DNA of 64,000 nucleotides from Phyto melanocephala (GCA_941918925.1 OW799237.1:12753201-12817200), one strand, 5' to 3'; counted from the stretch's first letter, positions 25,801 to 35,261 are shown. Notes: generated from the letters alone by a model not told the origin. Numbers and translations are program-made.

Positions 25801-27775
25801 CAAATTCATGTGCGCACAAAACATTGTTCGTTGTTCGAACAAAACGATGGCTGGTGTGGACCGTACGTAAACTTCAAAACATTTTTTTCGTTTTAATTAG
25901 TATCTTAACTAGTATAAAACTATATTCAAATGAACTAGTAGCGGTTCTATGACAACCTAATTTTAAAGCCGTTAGTTTGATATATGAAAAAAGAACAGAT
26001 ATGTAACTACTTAGTCTGAAATTAATAGGAACTAGTATATCTCCAACGACATACTAATTACTCAATCTGCCGGGGATATTCCACAACTGTTACAATCAAA
26101 TGGCCTCTTTGTCACAAAAAGGTTAGGTTGAAAAGGAGGGGCGCTGTAGGCCCAAACCCACGACAGGTATACACTTAAGCCCAATTGGCATGTTGTGCGC
26201 TCCATATGAATAGAATAGTTAGAATAGAACGAGAAAAGAAGAGCAAGAGAAGCAGACCAGTCCAGAGTCTCTGGCGGGAATCGAACCTGCAACCCCCAAA
26301 CCAGCAGACCAGCACACTACTGCCTAGTCCACCGGGGCATCCTTGTCAAAAAAAAAGGTTAAAAAAAAATTCACCACCAATATCACTACCGTAGGTAGTC
26401 GCCATGCCATGGCCGAGACTTAAACAAATTGTTTTTAAGTCGTGTGTGCGGTTTAACTTTTTACTGATATAGTAAGCAGCTCCATTAATATTGTCGTTTA
26501 GATAACCATAGCAACTGTCTTTAATATAGTGTTCAGTGGTTCACATTATCGTATAAACATGGCCTAAAATATATTGCTGAATACCAAAATCGATCAAACT
26601 GTTTAATTTTTTTAACCATATGATTATCATATCACACTACAGGCTTGAGATGTAGACATTTTACGGCAACAGAGACAAGAAAAATAATTTAATCAAACTG
26701 AGTGCGTTAAGTAAAATTTTGCTTAAAATTAGTTTCTACAAACATTGTAGTTGTTACGTTTTAGAAAAAACAAAAATCAAACTTTGCATTTTTGCCATAT
26801 AAAAATGTATGACGTGAATACCGTTAATACATAATTTATGTAACTTACTTTGTCTTGGGAGTGTTTAGTTGTTGTTGTTGTTGTTGCGGCTGCAGCTGTT
26901 GTTGTTGTGGTTGTGCTGTTGTAGTGGAATAACTTTGCAGTTTACCACTCGGTGTTGTTGTCCATTGTACAATTTGTGTAGTAGGTGCTGGTTGCTGTTG
27001 CTGTTGTTGTTGATCTTGCTGTTGTGTGCCCTCATTAGACCAAGTTTGCTGTTGTTGTTGCTGCTGCTGTTGCTGATCACCTGTCACATTTTGTTGCTGC
27101 TGCTGTTGACTACCAGCAGCCGTTGTTATAACTTTATTTATAGCCTGGGTACTTAAAATAGTGCCGGTTGTGGTGGCAAAACCATTTTGTTGCATTAATG
27201 CCGCCAAACCAAATGCCGTACTCAAATGATCTTCCGATTTGAAATTGCCACCTGCATTTGTGGTGGTTGTTACAACCACCGAACCCTCTGGTTGTTGCTG
27301 TATAACAACATTTGTGGCATTTTGTGTTGTGGCGGCAGCAATAACAGCTGCTGTTGCGGCGGCTGCCGATGCAGCAGCCACCGATGTGGCTGTTGCATTA
27401 TTCGGATTATTATTGTGTTCGTATTCAATTGTTTGTTGTGTAGAACGATCAATTTGCTGCAGAAAATGTTGTACAAAAAAAAAAAAAACAAGAAGAGAAT
27501 TACGCGTTGTTTATTTAAATTTTTTTCAAGGATTCTTTTTTTTTCTTTTTCGTATTTCCTTTTTTATTTATTTTAAAACTTACCAAATTTGTAAAAGATC
27601 TTTGTTCACCTTCTGGTGCGGCTGTGGGCCCCGTTGTCGCCACCTGTGCTACGGGGGTACCTAGTGTATGCAAACCATTTCCGGTCTCTTCACCATATAA
27701 TTTTCTTGTGATTTCTTTGAACATATCTTCATAGGCGGCCTCAACGTTTGAGGTCGGTGGTATTACTGTTGCCAT
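17919..27775 (-). CDS. chn: charlatan, C2H2 zinc-finger transcriptional regulator (6 coding exons)
   Basis: Six exons join in phase: 27775-27584, 27456-26849, 22017-20941, 20863-20684, 20597-20310, 19881-17919. They total 4,308 nt and 1,435 residues. The ATG at 27775 is preceded in frame by TAA within the same exon. The protein has an N-terminal segment (MATVIPPTSNVEAAYEDMF), Ala/Gln-rich tracts, C2H2 fingers at about 360-380, 388-409, 553-573, 579-600 and 605-626, Asn-rich linkers, a PLDFS motif (1249-1253) and a final C2H2 finger (1409-1430). The finger pair RYACTHCPYSTDRRDLYTRH / FQCYACLKQFNRADHVKKH and overall layout fit Drosophila charlatan, proposed as a functional REST/NRSF analogue in neural development. 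Identification is from recalled family features plus the igl neighbour; no alignment was run. The intron at 22018-26848 holds a PPP1R36-like gene. 5' UTR exons beyond 27867 are not located. Confidence 0.88.
20310..20597 (-). CDS. chn: chn coding exon 5
   Basis: 288 nt after acceptor AATAATCAG. Thr-rich start (NVSTTTTNGNSVTIYTTTTT), then a more conserved-looking block MVGWRLSANGSLIPPHDLL and GSERLFQYLEADGSDPEDYA. Donor CG|GTACAC leaves two bases completed by T of exon 6 to give Arg. The Met in this exon is internal. Confidence 0.82.
20684..20863 (-). CDS. chn: chn coding exon 4 (Asn-rich)
   Basis: 180 nt from acceptor AACAAAG, or 156 nt from the downstream acceptor TCTAATCGCAG (exon start 20839). 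Both begin with T, keep the same frame and complete the CAT histidine of finger 5. The exon encodes an Asn/Thr/Ser-rich linker (SNNNSITTINNTTATTNNN) and ends TTTAG|GTAATT. Which acceptor is used cannot be told; they differ by eight residues. Confidence 0.75.
20941..22017 (-). CDS. chn: chn coding exon 3 (zinc fingers 1-5)
   Basis: 1,077 nt after acceptor TTACAG. Holds a polyQ/polyS/polyN leader, then fingers 1 and 2 in tandem, a 140-residue Ser/Thr-rich linker, and fingers 3 to 5 in tandem. Fingers 1-4 are complete C-x2-C-x12-H-x3/4-H units. Finger 5 lacks only its last histidine, which is completed by splicing (CA|T). Donor CA|GTAAGT. Confidence 0.9.
22018..22254 (-). other. 3' flank of nested PPP1R36-like gene / chn intron start
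   Basis: Between the nested gene's stop codon and the chn exon 3 acceptor. Contains minus-strand AATAAA at 22104-22099 as a candidate poly(A) site and the polypyrimidine tract and TTACAG acceptor of chn exon 3 at 22018. Confidence 0.5.
22255..23496 (-). CDS. PPP1R36: PPP1R36-like protein, intronless, nested in chn intron
   Basis: A single uninterrupted frame encodes 413 residues from the first ATG (MIRIHTDNFVPQYVNGVWVW). Ten further residues upstream would need a TTG start and are not used. Similarity to human protein phosphatase 1 regulatory subunit 36 is seen in several colinear blocks: NGVWVWNDE near the N terminus, DIKDLVLFL, the central FHEGFLAFCTTFVWIAMHRR followed by DLELIDMEMNRLFRSEHF, SPLIMEL, and GILGHPRKLYD. 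Length is close to the human protein (about 420). In mammals PPP1R36 is described as a testis-enriched PP1-binding inhibitor. No canonical RVxF site is obvious, so PP1 binding is inference. It sits inside the 4.8-kb chn intron on the same strand; lack of introns could reflect retroposition or normal compact structure. Candidate AATAAA lies at 22104-22099 on the minus strand. Confidence 0.78.
   Translation of the reverse strand: MIRIHTDNFVPQYVNGVWVWNDEQECLHFDSRQEVNAHMSQEEYVTIGGYKFKANINQIEELLFRQEFQRSNTTRDYDVVLIQDIKDLVLFLSPKEILTKDFVYFLNTKTVYTFLKALVIYFEYFLKLVEFVLIRRDEIAGEKAQVQSDESTEIKRIYSKQLSQYRLLLAREYSEILLGNGEMKKFYHLKPIVNISQSIKDKAFHEGFLAFCTTFVWIAMHRRDLELIDMEMNRLFRSEHFSLVRSERYQFSPVEASMLYGKNYKRCNYRAQNSPLIMELSSVEKENVPLLWIGERKYRGTDLRIFEIELEFIVPESQLCLIDVSHGILGHPRKLYDTMLRINWEAVRFQNYSEFYDPYRIIRQPYLEIPKLDAEKLRKNCEKYESYYQLVHSFEGWDCKMLKKWLKRAKTII
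23589..23628. repeat. Perfect 15-bp inverted repeat upstream of the nested gene
   Basis: CAAGGCATATTTATT (23589-23603) and its exact reverse complement (23614-23628) flank a 10-bp AT loop, about 90 bp upstream of the PPP1R36-like ATG on the minus strand. Related ATGCCTTG words recur at 23681 and 42404, so it may be a tiny mobile-element terminus rather than a regulatory hairpin. Confidence 0.7.
23740..24080 (+). repeat. Possible SINE/LINE 3' fragment ending in CCTAACC
   Basis: Locally GC-richer than its surroundings. The right part (GGGCCGCACAATAGACTCTC, then CCCCTTTTTAACCTAACC at about 24053-24070) shares a pyrimidine-rich CAACCTAACC-type tail with the SINE at 26126 and the LINE at 35270. 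No target duplication was found, so boundaries are approximate. Confidence 0.35.
24081..24712. other. chn intron, unassigned
   Basis: No exon or recognisable transposon. Several weak direct repeats of AACTAGT/ACTAGTTG-like words occur between 24560 and 24600 and again near 25905-26040. Confidence 0.45.
24713..25293 (+). mobile_element. Non-autonomous Helitron (DINE-1-like), copy 1
   Basis: Begins TCTATATATGTATATAAG after a host A and ends GGCTAG before a host T, matching the Helitron A|TC...CTAG|T rule. A GTCTGTCTGTGTGTGTGT tract follows the 5' end, then four diverged monomers of about 120 bp marked by (A)GTGGGCGGAGCCACGCCCAT at about 24811, 24931, 25054 and 25177. The 581-bp element is related throughout to 56341-57211. 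No Rep/helicase coding is present. It lies inside the chn intron on the antisense strand. Confidence 0.85.
25305..25395 (+). mobile_element. tRNA-like SINE head (tentative)
   Basis: Contains a good A-box match (TGGTGCAGTGATTGG at 25312-25326) and B-box match (GGTTCAAATCC at 25356-25366) at 44-bp spacing, typical of RNA polymerase III internal promoters. It does not fold as a full tRNA cloverleaf by eye. It abuts the Helitron end. Confidence 0.4.
25396..26108. other. chn intron with TTCGAACAA palindromes, no gene
   Basis: Between about 25570 and 25860 the words GAACAAAACATCG and GTTGTTCGAACAAA recur several times in both orientations, suggesting a degraded foldback element. Overlapping open frames on both strands here (25502-25799) are products of this repeat structure and resemble no protein I know. 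Confidence 0.45.
26126..26342 (-). mobile_element. tRNA-derived SINE, full length, with target-site duplication
   Basis: Reading the minus strand from 26342, the element starts with a tRNA-like head: A-box region GGTGGACTAGGCAGTAGTG and B box GGTTCGATTCC. It continues through an unrelated body and ends CCCCTCCTTTTCAACC. Flanks carry a slightly diverged target duplication, TTGTCACAAAAAGGTTA (26109-26125) and TTGTCAAAAAAAAAGGTTA (26343-26361). The 3' body matches the truncated copy at 32937-33025. The element sits in the chn intron in the same orientation as the gene. Confidence 0.8.
26362..26848. other. chn intron near exon 2 donor
   Basis: No gene or recognised element. Ends at the GTAAGT donor of chn exon 2 (26848). 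Confidence 0.5.
26849..27456 (-). CDS. chn: chn coding exon 2 (Ala/Gln-rich)
   Basis: 608 nt after acceptor TTTTCTGCAG, residues 65-266 plus two bases. It begins QIDRSTQQTIEYEHNNN, then Ala/Thr-rich (AAAATAAVIAAATT) and several polyQ runs encoded by CAG/CAA (opa repeats). Donor ACAAA|GTAAGT leaves two bases (AA), completed by A of exon 3 to give Lys. The usual open-frame start at 27381 is a GTG inside the exon, not a real start. Confidence 0.85.
27584..27775 (-). CDS. chn: chn coding exon 1
   Basis: 192 nt, residues 1-64, starting MATVIPPTSNVEAAYEDMF and ending SFTNL. Donor TTG|GTAAGT leaves the frame at a codon boundary. The ORF can read through into the intron, but the phase-0 acceptor at 27457 continues a compatible frame. 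Confidence 0.88.
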
Positions 27776-27867
27776 GGCTTCTTCAGCAACACTGCTGTTG
27801 ATGCTACAATAATACCTTTTTTAAATGCAATATTGCTGTTGCTCTTACTGTTGCCAACTCCTTCCAA
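27776..27867 (-). other. chn: chn 5' UTR portion of first coding exon
   Basis: On the minus strand a strong acceptor (AAACTTTTTTGCAG) ends at 27868 and is followed by about 92 nt to the ATG. The segment has an in-frame TAA shortly before the ATG, so translation starts here. It implies at least one upstream non-coding exon, which I could not place in the remaining 36 kb. Confidence 0.6.
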
Positions 27868-29639
27868 CTGCAAAAAAGTTTAGAGAATATAAAATTAATA
27901 AATAAACATCCGCTTTGGATTTTTCGCTGTTTCTTTAAGATTGTTAAAAGCAGTTCTGCATGCATTGGTATAATAGTGCTTTTTGGTTTAACTAAAAGGT
28001 AGGGGGCGTCTGGCAGTTGTGGTTTAATGTCGTCTTTTTTTCTTTTGCTTTTGTTTTGTTTACTGCTGTTGTTTTTGTTTACCAGGAATACTATCGTTAT
28101 GCCATTATGAATTTTTTACGTCTTTTTCTTATATTTACCACCACTTATACACATTAAATACATTGTATGCGAAACTTATTTAGTAGATATTCTTCGTGAT
28201 AAAACGGGGTTCATGCTGTTGGATAACTTATAGTTTTATTTAGCGGTTGCTTCAGACATGATAAATGAGAGTATGCGTGAGTCATAATTATGGGTGGTTG
28301 ATTTAAAATTTCATCACAGTCAATATAGTTTTAAAATATTAACAATCTTAGAAAATCAATTTTGTTTGGAAATTTATGAAAATGCTAAAAACGAACAATC
28401 GAATCCTTAGAGGTAAAAAAAGCTTAGAAACTGAAAGCCTAAGCTGAGATTTAAAATCACATTAAAGCTTTAAAATTGTGTCTAAGGCAAACTAATTTAT
28501 CAGGTATTTGTGATTCATCAATTGATTATTTATTTCTTCACTTATTTTAAACTTCAGTTTTTAGAGTCAATAAATAAAAATTAATTCTCTCTCATTTATG
28601 AACAACTATGCCTTGATTGTGTCACAGAATTTGATCCACATCCTGCAAATACTGTCATGACAAACTTGCAAAACATTGTAAATAGTTGAACTATTTTTTC
28701 TTAAATGCTCCCCACATTTTAAAGCACACTTAAAGGAAATCCGTAAAAAACTTATTTTTTTTTACCTAAATTTAAGTTGAAAGTTATTTGAAGTGTTTTC
28801 ATAAACTTTTGTTTGCCTTAACGAAAAGTTCAAGGTTATATTGTCAATTCCTAGAAGTAAAACCCAACCATAAACTTTTTATGCTAGATCTTTTATATTC
28901 AAATCACATTTAACAGACAAAAGCAACAAAGCCACCCACCCAACTTTTCAAGTCATACATAACGCTAGAGTTTTTTTTAACGTGTAGTTGTGTCTGTAGT
29001 CTCAGTTTTAGTGTATTTGTTGTAGACACATACATATACGTACATATTTGAGTTTTATCATTTGTTTGTATACCAATTTATTTTACTATTTTTTTTTTGA
29101 AGAAAAAAAAGTAACAAATAAAAAATTCGTACACTTTTTCGAATAAATGTTCTATATTTTTTATATTTTATACTAAAAAAAAATATTGAAATAAAAGAGC
29201 TTTGTTAGACATATTGTAGCACCAGCAACAAGCAGTTGCAGTAATAATTTAGTTTTATATAAAAAAAACAAAGAAGACAACCAACTAAACTCTTACATAT
29301 TTTAACTGGAGAAGGACCACTTAAACTCATTTACTTGTAATTCATTGTAATTATTGTTCAGATGTCTCTGACTTTCTATATAATGATATAGGTCGGCTTG
29401 CGGAGCCTGAACCAATCTTTTGTAACTTGGTGTTGAACCATAAAACTCAGTTTTAATTATTGTTAAAGTGTCTCCATCTTCCTATACAGAGGTATAAGTC
29501 TATTAACGAAAAAGAAACCAACGTGGAATACCCTGGCTTTTTGGTTATGTACCTACCTCTGCCAATCAATTTTAGAATCAAAAAAAAAAATATTCAGTTC
29601 TTTGTTGTAAACGCTTTTGAATGGAAAAGCTTGATAAAG
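27868..29639. other. Upstream chn intron/flank, no coding sequence seen
   Basis: AT-rich DNA with no open frame of coding character. It may contain regulatory sequence or 5' UTR exons of chn, but no splice-supported exon could be recognised. Confidence 0.4.
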
Positions 29640-31260
29640 ACATTTTTTTTTAAAAAGCTTTTGTAAAAAAAAATTTACATCAGATTTTTATAACTAAGAA
29701 AAATAAAGTTTTTTTTTTAAATTTAAATTAAAAATTTATGAACAATTTTTTTTATATGAAAGAGCTTTTTTATAAAAAAAAAAATTTTTTATGAAAGCTC
29801 TTTATTAAAAATTTTTTTTTATGAATGAGCTTTGTATCAATACAGTTGCTTTCCGATAAGTCGTAATCCAAGGGGCCGACTGCTTTTTACGAATTAGATG
29901 AATATTCGGAATAAAGAGATTAGGTTAAACTTAGGCTGATTAAAGGGGTTTTAAAAAATTATTTAAAAAGGCTACGATTTATTTAAACCAAAAAAAAAAA
30001 TAATATGTAATAAATAACACAACCAAAAACAATTCATTTTACTTTACAACCTGAAGGAGCTTTTATTATTAATTTTTTTTTCACTTAGCAGTTATAGAAT
30101 ATTAAGCACCCAGTAATCTTTTTAGCCTTTAAGCTCACTTATGACACATATCTTAATAAAACAAATCCTCCACAATGTGTTCTTTATGATTGAATTTTGT
30201 AGGACGTTTTAGTGTGTGCATATATTTAATAATACTGATCAGCTCATAACAATAACCGGTTTATTTGTACCAAAATAACCGGTTTATTTGATATTCAAAA
30301 AGTGTGCAATGTTCGTCTTCGACAAAACTGAAAAAACCGGTCGAATAATAACCGTTTGATCACCCTAGTAACATTCTTCACAAAAACTATAAAGAAACTA
30401 ATCTTAAGAATCATAAAAAATTCCAAAAAAGAAAGCTAACGGCAATTGTCAACAAACTTGTAAAAAACGTTACGAATTTAAAGAGATTATAAGTACGATT
30501 TAGAGGGGTCTCCTCAGATATTGAATTGTAAAAAAAAAAAACGAATCAATGAGAAAACCAAAATGTATAGAACTTCCGAATTAAAGAGTTTTTATGAAGT
30601 GGCCAGCCGTTAGTTTAAAATGTTTGAGGTTTTTGAATTAACGTGGTACGAATTATCGAGGTTTGCTCGTATTACGGATTTCTAGTACCTACGTAGTGCA
30701 AACATTTTTTTGTTTCTCGTTTTTTTTTAAATTTAGTTTTTTGAATAGTGCCTTTAAATAAAACTCTCAAAAAAGCTTTACAAAAGAAATAAGATTGTAA
30801 ATACTATTTAGGAGAAAGCTTTCATAAAAAAATAAAAATGTTTTTAGAATAAATTTAAAAAAATGCTTTATAATTAAAAAGTTTTTTAAAAAAGTAACAA
30901 CGTTTTACGGAAACTTATTTATGAAAAAAGTTTTTACAAAACAAAAAAAATATATAATAAAAATATTTTTAAAAATAAACCCAAAGGAAATACTTTATAA
31001 TGAAAAAAAAAACATTTTATGAAGCCTTTTTAATGTTAAGCAGCTTTTTAAACAACGACTATAAAATAAAAATATTTCATTTATAGCTTTTTTAATTAAA
31101 AAAAAAAACTTTTTACAAAACAAAAAAAATAAGAATTATCATAATCAAAAAGCTTTTAAAAATCCTTGTTAAAAAAAACTTAAAATGCTGTCTAGTGAAA
31201 AAGCTTTTTTGAGAAAATATTTTTTGCGAAAAGCTTTTTCAGAGAAAACTTAATTTTTTA
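29640..31260. repeat. AAGCTT-palindrome-rich low-complexity region
   Basis: About a dozen AAAGCTTTT-type words (for example near 29655, 29760, 29795, 30772, 30815, 31148, 31199 and 31230) are embedded in poly-A/T. The same texture occurs at 16800-17600. A degraded pogo-like transposon is probably embedded (separate entry). Confidence 0.5.
29843..30680. mobile_element. Degraded pogo/Tigger-like DNA element (tentative)
   Basis: The left segment CAGTTGCTTTCCGATAAGTC and repeated ACGAATTA...AAAGAG words, with mirrored words (TACGAATTATCGAGG near 30647), resemble terminal and subterminal parts of a pogo-type element. No transposase can be read. Confidence 0.3.
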
Positions 31261-32936
31261 TTAAAAAACCTGTTTTTGATATTATGTACATAAAAGTGTG
31301 TAGAAAATTCGCTTTTGCCAGACATTTTGTTTCTATTATATTTTAAAAATAAAAAGTGGGTGGAAGTTGGCTACACAAGATTTTTATACATATCAAACTT
31401 AATATCAGAGTCTGTTTTATTTTATTTTTTTACGTCAAAATCTTTGTAAAGGTGTATTATGGCGCGTCTGAGTTGGAGACATGATATTTTTTATTTCCTG
31501 CAATCAACAATAACAAACCCAAACCTTAAGATTTATACTATTTCTTTTTACTAAATTTTGGCATGATACATTTTTACAATTATTTATTGGTTAGTAATGG
31601 GTGATAAGCAACAGTTGTTTGTGTTGAAAAAAATAAACTCAGTTGAAATTCAATGGTCAGGGTTTTTTCAAGTTCATTTAAAAATGTTAACAGTTTTTTT
31701 TTTTTTAATTAGAAAATAATATGCCGTTAATTTTCATTCTTAAAAATGTAAGTAAAACATGATGTCCAGTTGAAAATTTGTTTTAGTACATATACACTTG
31801 GGTATTTAAAATATAAACAAATTCATATTTTTTAAATCTAGAACGCACCCACCTTTTTAAAAAATATATTTTTTTAATATTCACAAAGGAATACAGCAGA
31901 CATACTTATATTTACTAAACAACTTAGACATCACCATTAAAAATCACCCACTATTATTGGCAAATTCTCTTTTCTACTCATTATGAAATTGATGTTTAAA
32001 CATGCACATCATCCTCAGCAGCACCAGCTACGACAACATCATGTGTTAGTTGCTTACTTTGTGATATTTGTTGTTTAACATCCGCCTCAAAACAAAAAAA
32101 AAAAAATAAGTACAAACAACCATACACCACTGCTCATAAATATACATACATATACATCTGTATGTACTTATGCATTAGTCGTAGTCTGAACACACAACGA
32201 ACCCATAGAGAGACATTCGAAATGAGTGGGTTGAAAATGGGCGCGTAAATTTTAATGACAACGTCAACAATCAAACATTTGTCGTAAGCTTTAAAAAACA
32301 GCACCATCGCAATACACAACATCATCCTCGTCTTGTAACATCTAAAACCACCAACCTCCCTCCACCACCGCCATCAACAGACAGTGATCAGTCACACGCA
32401 CGCGATTATTTTTTTTTTTTCTATCTTTTTGCTTGTGTACAAAGATCATTTTTTGTTGTAGTTGTTGGTATTTTTGGGTTGGTTTTGGAGTGCTATAAAA
32501 AATGGGGCCTTTTTTGTCGTTTGCGGGGGGTAGAAAGAGAAGCATGTGGAAAAAAAATAACAATAATCAAGAACCGGTTGTTGGGTGTTAGAGATCATCA
32601 TTATTATTATTATAGCCGTCGTCATTATGAATACGCAATTTTGTATATGAGAGAGAACTACATAAATTTGTAGGCTATTTAAGTGGGATCAAAATATTGA
32701 TATTTTGCTTAGCAAAATAATTCTGAGCTATAGACGAATTTTCATTATTATTTCTGGATATAAATTTTATTAATTTTTATTATTTTATTAATTTTATTTA
32801 AAAATAAAAAATTTCCTGTTATTGGCAAAACTAAGCCATCAAAGTTCTTGAGTTTTAAACACCATGGTCAGTCATTAAAGGAGAGCAGAATAAGTCCTTA
32901 TTACATTAATTACTTTTGCTCTATTTAAGGACTTTA
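31261..32936. other. Non-coding DNA, possible chn regulatory segment
   Basis: Mostly AT-rich. The part 31980-32640 is locally GC-richer (CACCACCGCCATCAACAGAC, GATCAGTCACACGCACGCG) and could be an enhancer or non-coding exon, but nothing decides it. Open frames at 32134-32673 look like chance. Confidence 0.35.
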
Positions 32937-33025
32937 GGTTTTAGCTTAGGTTGAAAAGGAGGGACACTAAAAGCAAAAAAACCTATGACAGTTATACACT
33001 TATGCCCAGTTGGCATGTTGTGCGC
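32937..33025 (-). mobile_element. 5'-truncated SINE copy with perfect 14-bp target duplication
   Basis: Matches the 3' part of the SINE at 26126 (GTGCGCACAACATGCC through CTCCTTTTCAACCTAA on the minus strand) but lacks the tRNA-like head. ATTTAAGGACTTTA at 32923-32936 is repeated exactly at 33026-33039. The truncation at the 5' end and the duplication are the signature of target-primed reverse transcription. Confidence 0.85.
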
Positions 33026-33076
33026 ATTTAAGGACTTTAAAACTCACAAAAATTTGTGTTTCTTTAAAAACTATAA

Positions 33077-33410
33077 TGTCTTTCGAATTTCGAACACTGA
33101 AATATATAACAGAAACTTAAAAAACTTATTTATTTACAACTTATTATGAATAATTTTTGAAAATATGAAATTTTTTAGGATGTTCGAAAATTCGAACTTA
33201 AGTTCGAAAATAATTTAAGTATAAAAATTTTTTTAGAACCTAAAGTAAATGAGAATTTTTAAGATTTTTTAAATTACAAACATTTTTGAATTTCGAACAT
33301 TAAAATATTTAATTAAATAAATTTACATAATAAATTTACATATATCAATTTCATTTAAAATAATTCTCAAAAACATCAAATTTTGTTAAAAAGTTCGAAA
33401 ATTCGAACTT
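33077..33410. repeat. Degenerate tandem duplication of about 205 bp with TTCGAA palindromes
   Basis: GAATTTCGAACA occurs at 33085 and 33288, and GTTCGAAAATTCGAAC at 33182 and 33393, giving two diverged units with offsets of 203 and 211 bp. Each unit carries a self-complementary TTCGAA core. No coding capacity. Confidence 0.55.
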
Positions 33411-34730
33411 GTTTAAAAATGCAAAAATTTTAATTAGAGCTTGATAATTTCGAATACATGTATACATCTGTATATATGTATGTAGGTACATACAATAATT
33501 TGTTTTCAATCGAATTTGTAGGTTTTTGTTATTGTATCTCTTCATTGTGTTTATTACACCTGGGCGTTTATTTATTTGTCACAATGTTCCACAAAGATCT
33601 TATTTATTGCCACAAAAAAATAAAAAACGGAGCTCCCTCCTAACAATAAAATTTTTTTTACTATTTTTTTATTTTGGGGTGTCTGGCAACACTAATGTAA
33701 TTTTTTTTTCAAATTCATTTAGTTTTCTTAAAGTTTTTGTTTAGGCTTTTGCACATTTTTTGCTAATTTGTCTAGCTGAATTACTCACACGCACGCATAC
33801 ACACCAAAATTAAAGTTATTAATGATCATCTGCCCATTTATAACAGCAAAATAATAAAAAATATTATTGAAAAATATGTAGTATGTTTGTATGCATGTAT
33901 CTACAAAAAAAAAAGAGCTTTAAGTCAATATTTATAGCTAGCGGGCGGGTGTGTTATTGGGATTTTGAGTGTTTGCTTTTAATACAATATACCAGGCCTG
34001 TTTTTGAAACGCGCTTGTATCTTTCAGTTTTTTTTTTTTTTGCTTGTTTTCAAGCCTTGTAACCAGCCACCCAACCCATTGCTAATGCTATTTTCTTCTT
34101 CTTCTGTCTTCATGTATTTTTTGTCATACGAAATGGACGACTGAACTCACGCACCACTATTCAAATTTTGTTTGTAGTCTGTGCATAAAAATCTTAACAT
34201 TGGACAAGTCATAAGTTATTATTTATTGTTTTTTTTTTTTTTAATTTCCCTGCACATACATACATATGTATGTATGTATGTATGTAGTTATAGTGTATAT
34301 ATTGCAGTTTTGTTGTACCTATGTATGGCTGTGTCTTAAAGTCAATTTTAAAAGTTTTTGTTTTTGATCTTTTGTGGTCTTTTATTTCATTTTTTTTAAT
34401 GGGTGGTATAAATATGTCTGGGTCATGATGCGGGTAGATCAGACTGTGTTTTTATTGTGACTCTTAATAGTGCGTATATGGATGGTGAAAGGCTTAATTG
34501 TAAGAATCATGTAGCGATCATAATAAATTGAAGTAGGGCCTAGGACTTGTTGTGCTATAAACTGTTTATATCAAAGAGAAAAAAACGTCTTAAAAGTTTT
34601 CTTTGTTTTAAAATAAAAAACAAACCCTATTACATATGTTCAAACATATTGATCATCTAGAATGTTATGAGGTTTAAGTCTAGACTAAATATCATCATTT
34701 ATTGTAATTGCCTGAATAACTCTCTTTATA
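33411..34730. other. Non-coding DNA with TACATA/TATGTA microsatellite
   Basis: Contains a self-complementary microsatellite at about 34254-34287 (CATACATACATATGTATGTA...). No exon is recognised. Short open frames at 33351-33744 are low complexity. Confidence 0.45.
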
Positions 34731-35063
34731 CAGTCGTGTCTGGATATAGTGAACTAATTTTTGCAAGGATTGTTCATAGTATCTAGGTTGTTCTCTATAT
34801 CAAGGTTGAAATTTTTGTTCAAAAACTCGTTTTATTAACTAAAAATACATACATGTAAATGCAATAGCTGATTACCAACAATTTGTACAAAAAAGGAAAT
34901 ATATGCACATATGTATTTAAGTTTAATAAAAGAATTGTTGTTGAAGTTGTTTTAAAAATTTTGTTCACTATTAGAGTTTTTCACTATTTAGAGTACTCCA
35001 TGCAAAAATTTTGGTGTTCACTATATGGAGGTGTTCACTATATCGGGTATCCAGACACGACTG
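34731..35063. mobile_element. Pogo-like MITE, 333 bp, TA target duplication
   Basis: Left terminus CAGTCGTGTCTGGATA and right terminus TATCCAGACACGACTG are exact 16-bp inverted repeats, flanked by TA on both sides (34729-34730 and 35064-35065). Subterminal words (TAGTGAAC and GTTCACTATA) are also inverted. TA duplication plus CAGT termini is typical of the pogo/Tc1-mariner superfamily. The 74-aa open frame inside is spurious. Confidence 0.85.
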
Positions 35064-35065
35064 TA

Positions 35066-35261
35066 GTTGCAATATTTGTAGGTACACTAAATAATAAAGT
35101 CATTTAATCAGCATAGTTGAATTAGTGTTATTCGATGGTCTCAGGATAAGAGCACTATTAGATTGTAATGCTTTCTAGCTTAATCTTAAAAAAATTCCAG
35201 AGATTGTTCTTTCGGTTGATAATAACGATTACGACATCCAATTGTATTTTTTGGTGTTTTA
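35066..35261. other. Short non-coding spacer between MITE and LINE
   Basis: No feature recognised in this stretch. Confidence 0.5.

Noticed and set aside
26281..26342. A tRNA gene on the minus strand
   Set aside because: A and B boxes are present, but the segment does not form a tRNA cloverleaf and is the head of a SINE with target duplications.
26865..27664. Open frames of 71-141 aa overlapping chn exons 1-2
   Set aside because: They are shadow frames of the opa repeats; the minus-strand chn exons have matching splice phases and continuous protein.
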